Virus record (IMG/VR): IMGVR_UViG_3300032224_000353
Coordinates: 1 to 37,385 of that record
Origin: a virus
DNA length: 37,385 nucleotides
Reading direction: 5' to 3' (one strand)
A program made the position numbers and the translations under genes. Shown here one piece after another: positions 7,886 to 13,836 of this stretch. The notes beneath the pieces were generated by a model that was not told the origin of the DNA, did not search any database, and saw only the letters and a program-made list of their open reading frames with translations. The stretch's first letter is position 1. Each line of letters opens with the position of its first letter.

Positions 7886-8094
7886 TATTTTTTCTTTGCT
7901 AAAATTTTGTTTGCTTTAGCATCAATTTTTGATTTGCTTGATGGGCTTAATTTACCCGCTTTTACTTCTTGTGTAGCTCTTGCTTTAGCATTAGCGGCGT
8001 GCGCTCTATCAGGCATCGGATATTTGCGTGAGCTTGGCATACCAAATTCAGATTTAGCCAATGCGTTGCGTGACTTAGTTGTTATCTTGCTCAT
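7885..8094 (-). CDS. Small basic protein between terminase and portal
   Basis: A 69-aa, strongly basic, Lys/Ala/Ser-rich protein. It contains FGMPSSRKYPMPDRAHAANA near residues 17-36 and ends in KANKILAKKK. ATGA overlap with the gene upstream and TAATG overlap with the HNH gene downstream indicate coupled translation. Similar short proteins recur between terminase and portal in related phages. The composition suggests DNA or nucleoid binding, or a minor internal head protein; this is inference. Confidence 0.7.
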   Translation of the reverse strand: MSKITTKSRNALAKSEFGMPSSRKYPMPDRAHAANAKARATQEVKAGKLSPSSKSKIDAKANKILAKKK

Positions 8095-8261
8095 CTACCT
8101 CTCCCACTCATTTTGCGCGGTGCGCTAGATTTACCCTTAGCTGCTTGACGTTTCTCGCTATACGCGATTGCCACAGCTTGTTTGACAGGACGCCCCGCAG
8201 CCACCTCAGCGCGGATGTTTGACTTAAAAGCTTCTTTAGAAGTTGACTTTTTAAGAGGCAT
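8091..8261 (-). CDS. Small basic protein between terminase and portal
   Basis: A 56-aa, highly basic protein (MPLKKSTSKEAFKSNIRAEV at the start; KGKSSAPRKMSGRGR at the end). A central segment GRPVKQAVAIAYSEKRQ looks helical. The start at 8259-8261 follows the previous stop by two bases, and the TGA overlaps the next ATG. From memory, short proteins with an AxAIAxSxxR-type helix recur in phages, function unknown. A nucleic-acid-binding role is suggested only by charge. Confidence 0.65.
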   Translation of the reverse strand: MPLKKSTSKEAFKSNIRAEVAAGRPVKQAVAIAYSEKRQAAKGKSSAPRKMSGRGR

Positions 8262-8263
8262 AT

Positions 8264-8419
8264 TTATTTACCTTTCTTAGCTGTTTTAGCTGAATCTTTA
8301 AAATCTTTAGCAGTTGGTGCGCCTTTAGCGCCAGGCTTTCTCATACGCTCGCCTGAGCCTGCGGCTATCCTAGCCTGTTTAGCATGAATGTTGGCATAAA
8401 GTCCAGGTTTAGTAGCCAT
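8264..8419 (-). CDS. Small basic protein between terminase and portal
   Basis: A 51-aa basic protein (MATKPGLYANIHAKQARIAA; GERMRKPGAKGAPTAKDFKD). The ATG at 8417-8419 shares bases with the previous stop (TAATG). The PGLYANIHAKQ and GERMRKPGAKGAPT blocks are, from memory, a recurrent small phage protein of unknown function in terminase-portal intervals. It is too short for domain assignment. Confidence 0.65.
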   Translation of the reverse strand: MATKPGLYANIHAKQARIAAGSGERMRKPGAKGAPTAKDFKDSAKTAKKGK

Positions 8420-8694
8420 TAGCAGTTCCAATTCTTGAGTGATGCTTTGGCGCGTGGTGCGTCGCCTTTAGCGTGTTTAACAACTCCAGTCATCCTAGCA
8501 CAAAAGGATGCTTTTCTACCAGCATCTGCTTTTGTCTTTGGGTTTGGTGCTGGAGCTTTTAAATTGCTACCATTCTTTGCATTGTACTCAGCGCGTCCTT
8601 TGGCAGTCATGCCTGCGCCTTTATCTGTTGCGTTATAAGTCTTACCTTTACCCGTTGTTTTGTGTGGTATTGGTTTGTCGTGTTTAGTCGCCAT
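8419..8694 (-). CDS. Small basic conserved phage protein (DUF6321-like)
   Basis: A 91-aa protein, taking the ATG at 8692-8694 that overlaps the terminase stop (TAATG) rather than an in-frame ATG 15 bases earlier inside terL. It begins MATKHDKPIPHK and contains YNATDKGAGMTAKGRAEYNA and KASFCARMTG, ending LKNWNC. From memory this matches the phage family DUF6321, function unknown. Two Cys residues (in SFCAR and the C-terminal Cys) and the high Lys content are the notable features. It is the first of four short basic genes between terL and the portal. Confidence 0.72.
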   Translation of the reverse strand: MATKHDKPIPHKTTGKGKTYNATDKGAGMTAKGRAEYNAKNGSNLKAPAPNPKTKADAGRKASFCARMTGVVKHAKGDAPRAKASLKNWNC

Positions 8695-10220
8695 TATGAT
8701 CCCATCCAAGAGTTAAAAACTGCGCCTTGATTTTGGTACGTATTCTTTCGAATTATACCTGTATATTCCCGATGTGCAACAGGAAAAGCAAAAGTTAATG
8801 CAATTGCGTCTGCGGCGTCAGGTGAAGCAAGCCCTCTTGACCGCATATCCTTCTTAGATTCTAAGAAAATACTACCCTTACTATCAGGCTTCATCATCGG
8901 CGAGATCAAGTCACTTTTCAAATACCTATCATTCGGTATGGCCGCTGATTTAAGCCACTCCCTCATGTCGCCCCACATCTCGGCGCGCTTGTTGCCGTAC
9001 ATCATGCCGTTCTTCGCCTTATTGCCAAAGTTAACACCCTTGATTTTGTACCGTTGTTCTTTGAGTCGATCCACCACACCTGCACCCAAACCGCCTTCGT
9101 CGATGTTCACCAGCGCTGGCTGATACTCCTCGATTGCTTCAATCACGCGCCCAACCGTTTCCATGGTGTCGTCGCCCTTATGCCGTTTGATAGCAATCAC
9201 ATCACGGCCTTGCCGTACGGCAATTACCGTCGAGTCCGAGCCAAACCGTGCAGGGTCAACCCCAATGATGATAGGCGCTGTGTTGTCTTTGTACTTCTCG
9301 CGTCGCATGGCTTCTTCGACAATGTTGACGCTAATGAACTGATCATCCGACGCGTTGGGGAACATACCGTAGACTTCAACGTGCGCTTGTACCGAATCAG
9401 CACCGTATTCGTCAATAATCTGCTCGTACACATTTTTGTCGGTGCCTTCCACTTGCCTGGCGTCAATGTTGCGATTTTTCCAAAACTCACGCTTGGAATG
9501 AAACGCCTCATAGAAGTAGCCTGAATTACGGCGTGGGTTACTAAACGCTAGCCAAAACCTGTTCGGTGTGTTCTCTGTAAAGAACCCGCTTGTCACCGAC
9601 CATATCGAATCATCAATACCTGACGCTTCGTCAAAGATGACCATCACCCCGTCGTAGTTGTGAACCCCCGCGTATGCGTCAGGATTCTCAGCCGACCATA
9701 GCCGCCCTTCAACTCCCCAATACCGCGTGCCTTTCTTAAGATCACGCTCAACCAATTCAGTCAACCACTTGGCAGGCATGACGCGTGTTGCGCTAACTTC
9801 GAACCAATGACTGTTGATGGACATGGATAACCACTTTGTTATTTCCGCCCATGTGACCGAGCGCAGCTGACTCTCGGAGTTAGCCGACACAATGATGGTT
9901 GCACCTATTCGTGTGGACAACATCCAATGCTCAAGCCAACTGACGAGCGCCGACTTGCCAATACCACGACCAGACGCCACCGCTTCGCGCATAACATCAA
10001 AGTCCACCTTGCCGTTGTTTTGCTTAATATGCTCGGCAATATCCAATAAGATTTCACGTTGCCATTTGCGTGGGCCGCTAAAGTTTTCTAAGGGCGTACC
10101 CTTTTGCCCCCAAGGGTAGCAAAACATCACAAACGCCAATGGGTTGTCTTTAACTGCTGGACTCCACAACCGTGACATTAACTCTTGTTCGTCGTTTGCG
10201 GAGTAGATGGTTGTTTGCAT
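8694..10220 (-). CDS. Terminase large subunit
   Basis: A 508-aa packaging motor. The N-terminal ATPase has Walker A SGRGIGKS at 83-90 and Walker B VMVIFDEAS near 192-200, followed by a coupling-type segment (FWLAFSNPRR near 222-231). The C-terminal RNase H-like nuclease has GVDPARFGSD at 320-329 (first acidic residue), NIDEGG at 372-377 (second) and SPDAADAIALTF near the end (third). It cuts concatemeric DNA and pumps it through the portal. It starts one base after the TerS stop and couples to the next gene by TAATG. All expected motifs are intact. Confidence 0.96.
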   Translation of the reverse strand: MQTTIYSANDEQELMSRLWSPAVKDNPLAFVMFCYPWGQKGTPLENFSGPRKWQREILLDIAEHIKQNNGKVDFDVMREAVASGRGIGKSALVSWLEHWMLSTRIGATIIVSANSESQLRSVTWAEITKWLSMSINSHWFEVSATRVMPAKWLTELVERDLKKGTRYWGVEGRLWSAENPDAYAGVHNYDGVMVIFDEASGIDDSIWSVTSGFFTENTPNRFWLAFSNPRRNSGYFYEAFHSKREFWKNRNIDARQVEGTDKNVYEQIIDEYGADSVQAHVEVYGMFPNASDDQFISVNIVEEAMRREKYKDNTAPIIIGVDPARFGSDSTVIAVRQGRDVIAIKRHKGDDTMETVGRVIEAIEEYQPALVNIDEGGLGAGVVDRLKEQRYKIKGVNFGNKAKNGMMYGNKRAEMWGDMREWLKSAAIPNDRYLKSDLISPMMKPDSKGSIFLESKKDMRSRGLASPDAADAIALTFAFPVAHREYTGIIRKNTYQNQGAVFNSWMGS

Positions 10221-10694
10221 TTAAGCCGTTTGTTTGAGTTGAGGTTCCACGTGGAACACTTCTATTGCGTCTGTTGCATCTTTGACTTGTTTGAACACAC
10301 CTTCAATGACGCGCGATTGTGCTTGCTCTAGTGCTTGCGTGATAGAGATACGTTGCTCGACATCAATTGACAATTGCTGTTTAGCAACCCAACCGTGCTG
10401 ATGCTTAAGAACTTCTAACGCGGACTTAGCGTCGCCAGCAAGTGCTGCGTCACGCAACACGTTTGCCATCTCCGCTTCGCCATCCGCTTTGCCTTTAAGT
10501 TCTGCCATTTCAGCAATCGGATCAAGTTGCGTGAGTTGTCTGTATTCGGTGGGTAACATTCCAGCAGCGAGCGCAAGCGAGTCACCTTTTAGTCCTAACT
10601 TTGATGCATTGTATATCCTCTCTAACCTCGCCTCTGTTGCTTCGAGCTTGCGTACCTCGTAAGGGAAGGATTGAAAATTATCGAACATTTGCAT
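10221..10694 (-). CDS. Terminase small subunit
   Basis: A 157-aa protein immediately upstream of terL, proposed to recognise the packaging site and recruit the large subunit. The N-terminal part has a helix-turn-helix-like stretch (RIYNASKLGLKGDSLALAAG and MLPTEYRQLTQLDP, about 27-60). The central part (AEMANVLRDAALAGDAKSAL) is a helical segment typical of TerS oligomerisation regions. Either ATG 10692-10694 or the ATG two codons later could be the start; no strong ribosome-binding site is visible. It is the first gene of the late block, just downstream of a GC-rich island in the control region. Assignment rests on position plus layout. Confidence 0.85.
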   Translation of the reverse strand: MQMFDNFQSFPYEVRKLEATEARLERIYNASKLGLKGDSLALAAGMLPTEYRQLTQLDPIAEMAELKGKADGEAEMANVLRDAALAGDAKSALEVLKHQHGWVAKQQLSIDVEQRISITQALEQAQSRVIEGVFKQVKDATDAIEVFHVEPQLKQTA

Positions 10695-10760
10695 AGTGTA
10701 TCAAATATTTTGCCGAGGGGCGTGTAATTTTTTTCAAAAAAATAAAAAGTTTTTGCAAAC

Positions 10761-10813
10761 GCTCCGCTACAGCAAGGCCCTGTCCGTTTGGCCCTACCCC
10801 CCCCTGCTCGAAG
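10761..10813. other. GC-rich island with eight-C run upstream of TerS; possible packaging site
   Basis: This GC-rich stretch stands out in an AT-rich intergenic region. It holds two copies of GGCCCT (10776-10781 and 10790-10795) and a run of eight C at 10797-10804 (G on the minus, TerS-coding strand). Packaging sites often lie in or next to the terminase small gene, so this is a candidate TerS recognition site. The assignment is inference from position and composition only. Confidence 0.25.
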
Positions 10814-10855
10814 TTTTTTGTTTTTTGGTCTGCGTGCCTGGAACGTGGAAATTTA

Positions 10856-11211
10856 TATGTCAAATTGTCAGATTGTCATTAAATTTAAATTGATAGCATG
10901 AGGGCTTCAATCCATCATCTATATGTCATATTGCCTTTTGACAATTTGACACATGGTGATGACATGGGAGAGGGGAAAGGGCTTTTTGAATCCACACAAG
11001 GGGAGGGAAATCATGGGTCAAATACGTCATATTTCCATCGATTTTTAATCGCCCTATGGTCATGTCTATATATACCATTTTTAACTCTCAAAGAATAAGT
11101 AATAAAATATAACAATTTGACGTATAAATCCCCTCAATCCTTTTGCTGCAAGCCTCCATTCATACGTCATTTACCCTTTTAAACTGACCCATAAAAAACC
11201 TATATGACACA
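10856..11211. repeat. Array of TAYGTCA / TGACRYA motifs (candidate operators or origin iterons)
   Basis: Copies of a TRYGTCA-type heptamer occur in both orientations: TATGTCA at 10856-10862 and 10922-10928, TACGTCA at 11023-11029 and 11163-11169, and reverse forms at 10947-10953 (TGACACA), 11118-11124 (TGACGTA) and 11205-11211 (TGACACA). A longer form, CAATTTGACRYAT, is shared by three of them (10855-10868 reversed, 10941-10954, 11112-11125). A second form, AYGTCATWTNCC, is shared by 10923-10935, 11024-11036 and 11164-11176. This looks like binding sites for one regulatory or replication protein. Confidence 0.6.
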
Positions 11212-11310
11212 TAAATTTGCATAAATGCCACAAATATTGTTGCAATTTATTTTTATCTATGTTCAAATAGAGGTGTAGTAATTAATTAACTAAATTAAAG
11301 GAATCTAAAA

Positions 11311-11532
11311 ATGAAACTAATAATTACCGATTACAAAGACAAAACTGAAGTATTAAACATTGCGTTAAACCTAGTCAATGGTGTGTATGTTTGCGATAAA
11401 ACACCTCAGTATAAAACCTATGATTTTATGGTTAAACCTGCAGTTAAACAAATCAATAAAAACATTTTTGAGGGTGTATTCAGAGATAACGACCAAAGCC
11501 CTATTTATGCAACTTGGAATTTTTACAACTAA
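11311..11532 (+). CDS. Early-block hypothetical protein
   Basis: A 73-aa protein, the first gene of the plus-strand block, with AAAGGA 10-15 bases upstream of the ATG. The sequence (MKLIITDYKDKTEVLNIALN; FEGVFRDNDQSPIYATWNFY) suggests a small mixed alpha/beta protein with no motif I recognise. The leader TAAAGGAATCTAA recurs almost unchanged before the next gene, indicating shared translation signals. As the promoter-proximal gene of a block of tiny proteins it is a candidate host-takeover or anti-defence factor; that is inference from position only. Confidence 0.75.
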   Translation: MKLIITDYKDKTEVLNIALNLVNGVYVCDKTPQYKTYDFMVKPAVKQINKNIFEGVFRDNDQSPIYATWNFYN

Positions 11533-11549
11533 TCTAAAGGAATCTAATC

Positions 11550-11783
11550 ATGGAACTTCATTACAAAGGTAAAACATACGAATTATGCTTATTTGATAGT
11601 TACTATATGTCTACTAAATGCGAAACAAGCGACGATGACATCGAGTCAATTCTTAATTCAATGCAAGAAGGCGATACTAATAATTGGATGAAAGAATTTA
11701 ATATTCATTTTACAGTTACCCAAAACGGTAAAAATATCGATGTAAACGAAGTTCATAACCTTTTATTAAACGAGGAACAGTAA
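11550..11783 (+). CDS. Early-block hypothetical protein, acidic
   Basis: A 77-aa acidic protein with TCTAAAGGAATCTAA just upstream. The centre (CETSDDDIESILNSMQEGDT) is strongly acidic, and the C-terminus (FTVTQNGKNIDVNEVHNLLL) looks like a strand plus helix. No family is recognised. It is followed by a TAATCATG junction to the next gene, a spacer form repeated through this block. Confidence 0.72.
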   Translation: MELHYKGKTYELCLFDSYYMSTKCETSDDDIESILNSMQEGDTNNWMKEFNIHFTVTQNGKNIDVNEVHNLLLNEEQ

Positions 11784-11785
11784 TC

Positions 11786-11983
11786 ATGTTTAAAGATAAA
11801 GATTTAGTAATTATTAAACCTGAGTTTTTATCTGCCCAAGAAACTGGCGAAGAGGTTTATATAGTTTTGGGCGATGAATCGGACTTTGGTAGCGTAAAAA
11901 TCGCCCCTACTTGGGATACAGGTTTAAGGTATCCACCTATTAACACAATTAGAAGCGAATGTATAACTCTTAAAGGAAATTAA
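11786..11983 (+). CDS. Early-block hypothetical protein
   Basis: A 65-aa protein preceded by GAGGAACAGTAATC. The sequence (MFKDKDLVIIKPEFLSAQET; EEVYIVLGDESDFGSVKIAP) resembles small single-barrel phage proteins that begin with a 'DLVxIKPE' strand and end with a short strand pair. I know no function for these. It lies tight between neighbours with two-base gaps, so it is part of one transcript. Confidence 0.72.
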   Translation: MFKDKDLVIIKPEFLSAQETGEEVYIVLGDESDFGSVKIAPTWDTGLRYPPINTIRSECITLKGN

Positions 11984-11985
11984 TC

Positions 11986-12201
11986 ATGGAATTTATAGTC
12001 AAATGTAGTGGAAGATGGTACGAAACTAAACACGAATATCGTCAAATGTCGTTTAAAGAAATACTAGACACATTTGAAAACGATGGCGACGATGGCGATT
12101 TGGATGAGTTGATAGATGTTATTGCCAATATGAATATTAACGATGTATTTACGCATGAGTTTTTTATGAACGATGCTTACACATTTAAAAGGATTAAATA
12201 A
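11986..12201 (+). CDS. Early-block hypothetical protein, strongly acidic
   Basis: A 71-aa protein with AAAGGAAATTAATC before the ATG. Its middle (FENDGDDGDLDELIDVIANM) is dense in Asp/Glu. Strongly acidic small early proteins of phages sometimes mimic DNA to block restriction or other host enzymes; that possibility is inference from composition alone. No family is recognised. Confidence 0.72.
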   Translation: MEFIVKCSGRWYETKHEYRQMSFKEILDTFENDGDDGDLDELIDVIANMNINDVFTHEFFMNDAYTFKRIK

Positions 12202-12203
12202 TC

Positions 12204-12527
12204 ATGTACCAAACTATAAACTTACACGATTTTAGAAAAGCATTTCAAGAAATCCGACCCAATAATTTTTCATATGAGGGCTTAGAAACTTTATTTAATC
12301 ATTTTGAACAATTAGAACATGATTTAAGCGAAAAAATAGAATTGGACGTTATTGCCATTTGTTGCGATTACAACGAAGAAACTTTGGACGAAATTATCAA
12401 TAGTTACGATATTGAAATTGACGAAAACGAAAATAAACTCGAACAAGTCAAATATTTTTTAGACCAAAATACAATAACTTTAGGTATTTTGGACGATAAC
12501 GAAACAATTATATATCAGAACTTTTAA
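12204..12527 (+). CDS. Conserved acidic hypothetical protein of phages and plasmids
   Basis: A 107-aa acidic protein. The pattern FSYEGLETLFNHFEQLEHD (about 23-41) followed by IELDVIAICCDYNEETLDE (about 46-64) is, from memory, the signature of a small widespread phage/plasmid protein family of unknown function with a similar 'FSYxGLxxLFxYLE...ELDVIAxCC' core. The C-terminal part is variable (LDQNTITLGILDDNETIIY). A DNA-mimic or anti-defence role is conceivable given the charge, but nothing in the sequence proves it. Confidence 0.75.
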   Translation: MYQTINLHDFRKAFQEIRPNNFSYEGLETLFNHFEQLEHDLSEKIELDVIAICCDYNEETLDEIINSYDIEIDENENKLEQVKYFLDQNTITLGILDDNETIIYQNF

Positions 12528-12539
12528 GGAGTATTAAAA

Positions 12540-12884
12540 ATGACTATTAAATTAACCATAGAAATAAGTGAAAAAGAGTTACAAGGGTATCTTACCGACA
12601 ATCCAGGAAAATCAATAAAAGATCTTCAAGGCGAAATTAACAACGTCATATATTTAGGTGGTGATTGTATCAATGCCATGATGGATCGATTACTTGGTTT
12701 TGGTTGTGATACTTACATTGAGAAAAATAAAGTATCAAGCAAATATACAATTGACGATTTATTTTTGTCAATTAACGATGTTTACGCTCAATTTGATGAT
12801 GGAAAGATTGACCATGCTCAAACGGTAGAAATATTCTTAAATTGTTGCAATGAATTTATAAGATTAAACGGAGGTACAAAATGA
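12540..12884 (+). CDS. Early-block hypothetical protein
   Basis: A 114-aa protein with TTAAGGAGTATTAAAA before the ATG, one of the better ribosome-binding sites in this block. It starts MTIKLTIEISEKELQGYLTD, and its second half (KYTIDDLFLSINDVYAQFDD) looks helical. No family is recognised. Its TGA overlaps the ATG of the next gene. Confidence 0.72.
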   Translation: MTIKLTIEISEKELQGYLTDNPGKSIKDLQGEINNVIYLGGDCINAMMDRLLGFGCDTYIEKNKVSSKYTIDDLFLSINDVYAQFDDGKIDHAQTVEIFLNCCNEFIRLNGGTK

Positions 12885-13105
12885 AACTATTCATCGCACA
12901 TGGCGAGAGCCGTAACTTTGATTTTACGGCATATGGGGAATCTGAAGTAATGGCAGAGGTTAACATTCATAAAGCATTTATCATCCACGCCAAGCAATAC
13001 AATTTGCCCCTAGATTGGCATAAAGATAATGCTGACTTTTGGATAACTGAAGTCGATACAAACAAGGTCTATCGTGATAACACAGAATTGAGGGTCGCAG
13101 CATGA
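12881..13105 (+). CDS. Small conserved phage protein
   Basis: A 74-aa protein beginning MKLFIAHGESRNFDFTAYGE, with ACGGAGGT ahead of the ATG inside the previous gene and an ATGA coupling to it. From memory, short phage proteins starting with this HGxSRNFxF-type strand and followed by a helix and a 'DWHKDNADFWITEVD'-like end are common in phages of proteobacteria, function unknown. This copy looks complete. Confidence 0.72.
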   Translation: MKLFIAHGESRNFDFTAYGESEVMAEVNIHKAFIIHAKQYNLPLDWHKDNADFWITEVDTNKVYRDNTELRVAA

Positions 13106-13212
13106 AAACTAAATTAGATATATTTTTTGAATATTTATGGGGGACTGTTTTTATGGTTCTTTTAGGTTCTTTATTGGCATTTGTTTACGTTATGAAAACA
13201 GGAGGTTTTTAA
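13102..13212 (+). CDS. Single-span membrane mini-protein
   Basis: A 36-aa ORF with an ATGA overlap to the gene before it. The hydrophobic run TVFMVLLGSLLAFVYVM (about residues 15-31) would span a membrane, with a basic/acidic N-terminal lead (MKTKLDIFFEYLWG). Its final codons contain GGAGG, which serves as the ribosome-binding site of the following gene. It could be an inner-membrane effector such as an exclusion or host-modifying peptide; this is not shown. Confidence 0.6.
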   Translation: MKTKLDIFFEYLWGTVFMVLLGSLLAFVYVMKTGGF

Positions 13213-13213
13213 T

Positions 13214-13435
13214 ATGCTTACAGGAATTTCAACTAAAGAAGATGTATTAAGTTTCTTTTCTAAGTGGTTTGAAAAAGAATATCCAATCATTGATAAAGAT
13301 GATGAATTGTATTCACGTCTTATTATGGCGAGCGTTGACGATTTAATAAATGAAGATGGGGCAGACTATTGGGGTAATGAATCAGTTAAAACCTTGTTTC
13401 AACGTGCCAAATATAAACTATCAGGAGGGTTTTAA
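13214..13435 (+). CDS. Early-block hypothetical protein
   Basis: A 73-aa, probably helical, acidic protein (MLTGISTKEDVLSFFSKWFE; YPIIDKDDELYSRLIMASVD). A strong GGAGG lies 9 bases upstream, inside the previous ORF. No family is recognised. The end of the gene carries AGGAGGG, the ribosome-binding site of the next gene. Confidence 0.72.
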   Translation: MLTGISTKEDVLSFFSKWFEKEYPIIDKDDELYSRLIMASVDDLINEDGADYWGNESVKTLFQRAKYKLSGGF

Positions 13436-13437
13436 TC

Positions 13438-13731
13438 ATGTCTTTACTTCAAGAAGTTGCAAAAATAGGGCAGACCTATTGTGAATATAATCAAGCCCTA
13501 TTAAGTATTCAAAACTTAGACAATGGGCAGAAAATGCGTTTAGTAAAACAAATCCTGGAAGACGTTTATACCAATGTAGAAGAGAAACAAAAAAAAATCG
13601 TAACGACTTATATTGTTCACTATAAAATGCAAGGGGAAGAGTATTCTAAACGCTTTTATAGTAATGTACCTGCCAATTCTTTTGCTAGAAAATATAACGG
13701 AACAATAGTAAAAGGAGAAATGACGTTATGA
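13438..13731 (+). CDS. Early-block hypothetical protein
   Basis: A 97-aa protein with a strong AGGAGGG ahead of its ATG. The N-terminal two thirds look helical and possibly coiled (LLQEVAKIGQTYCEYNQALL; QILEDVYTNVEEKQKKIVTT). The rest is basic and strand-rich (SKRFYSNVPANSFARKYNGT). No family is recognised. The TGA overlaps the ATG of the last ORF of the block. Confidence 0.72.
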   Translation: MSLLQEVAKIGQTYCEYNQALLSIQNLDNGQKMRLVKQILEDVYTNVEEKQKKIVTTYIVHYKMQGEEYSKRFYSNVPANSFARKYNGTIVKGEMTL

Positions 13732-13790
13732 TTCACGCTCTCATAGTGTTTGTTATCGTTTGCCTATTGATTGCCGTATTTGATCTTTAA
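13728..13790 (+). CDS. 20-residue membrane micropeptide
   Basis: A 20-aa ORF (MIHALIVFVIVCLLIAVFDL) that is almost entirely hydrophobic and could form one membrane span. AAAGGAG lies about 11 bases upstream, and the ATG overlaps the stop of the previous gene. It is the last coding unit before the terminator at 13810. Coding status rests on the ribosome-binding site and coupling; the size makes it uncertain. Confidence 0.45.
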   Translation: MIHALIVFVIVCLLIAVFDL

Positions 13791-13809
13791 ACCCTCAACC
13801 CTCAATAAA

Positions 13810-13836
13810 AAAGCCCCTTAATTGGGGCTTTATTTT
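13810..13836. terminator. Bidirectional intrinsic terminator between convergent blocks
   Basis: A perfect 8-bp stem AAAGCCCC/GGGGCTTT (13810-13817 and 13824-13831) with a TTAATT loop is followed by TATTTTTA on plus and by AAAAAA before it (T-run on minus). It sits between the end of the plus early block (13790) and the end of the minus primase gene (13836), so it can stop both transcripts. Confidence 0.85.

Larger units (their letters stand above)
10695..11310. promoter_or_regulatory. 616-bp control region between divergent late and early blocks
   Basis: No convincing gene lies here. The region separates TerS (minus) from the small-gene block (plus), so it must carry promoters for both. It contains an array of TAYGTCA-type motifs (10856-11211), a GC-rich patch with an eight-C run (10761-10813) and AT-rich tracts. 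A weak candidate plus promoter is TTGCAA at 11240-11245, a 17-base gap, then TCAAAT at 11263-11268, upstream of the gene at 11311. TTGACA occurs at 10938-10943 on plus and within the motif at 10856-10870 on minus, but neither has a good -10 box. Confidence 0.7.

Noticed and set aside
9054-9524. 156-codon plus-strand ORF opposite the terminase large gene
   Set aside because: Antisense to conserved nuclease and ATPase motifs, no ribosome-binding site, no recognisable protein; a shadow of terL codon use.
10678-11098. Short ORFs on both strands in the control region (61, 65 and 66 codons)
   Set aside because: They lack ribosome-binding sites, have odd composition from C- and A-runs, overlap each other on opposite strands and cover the motif array.
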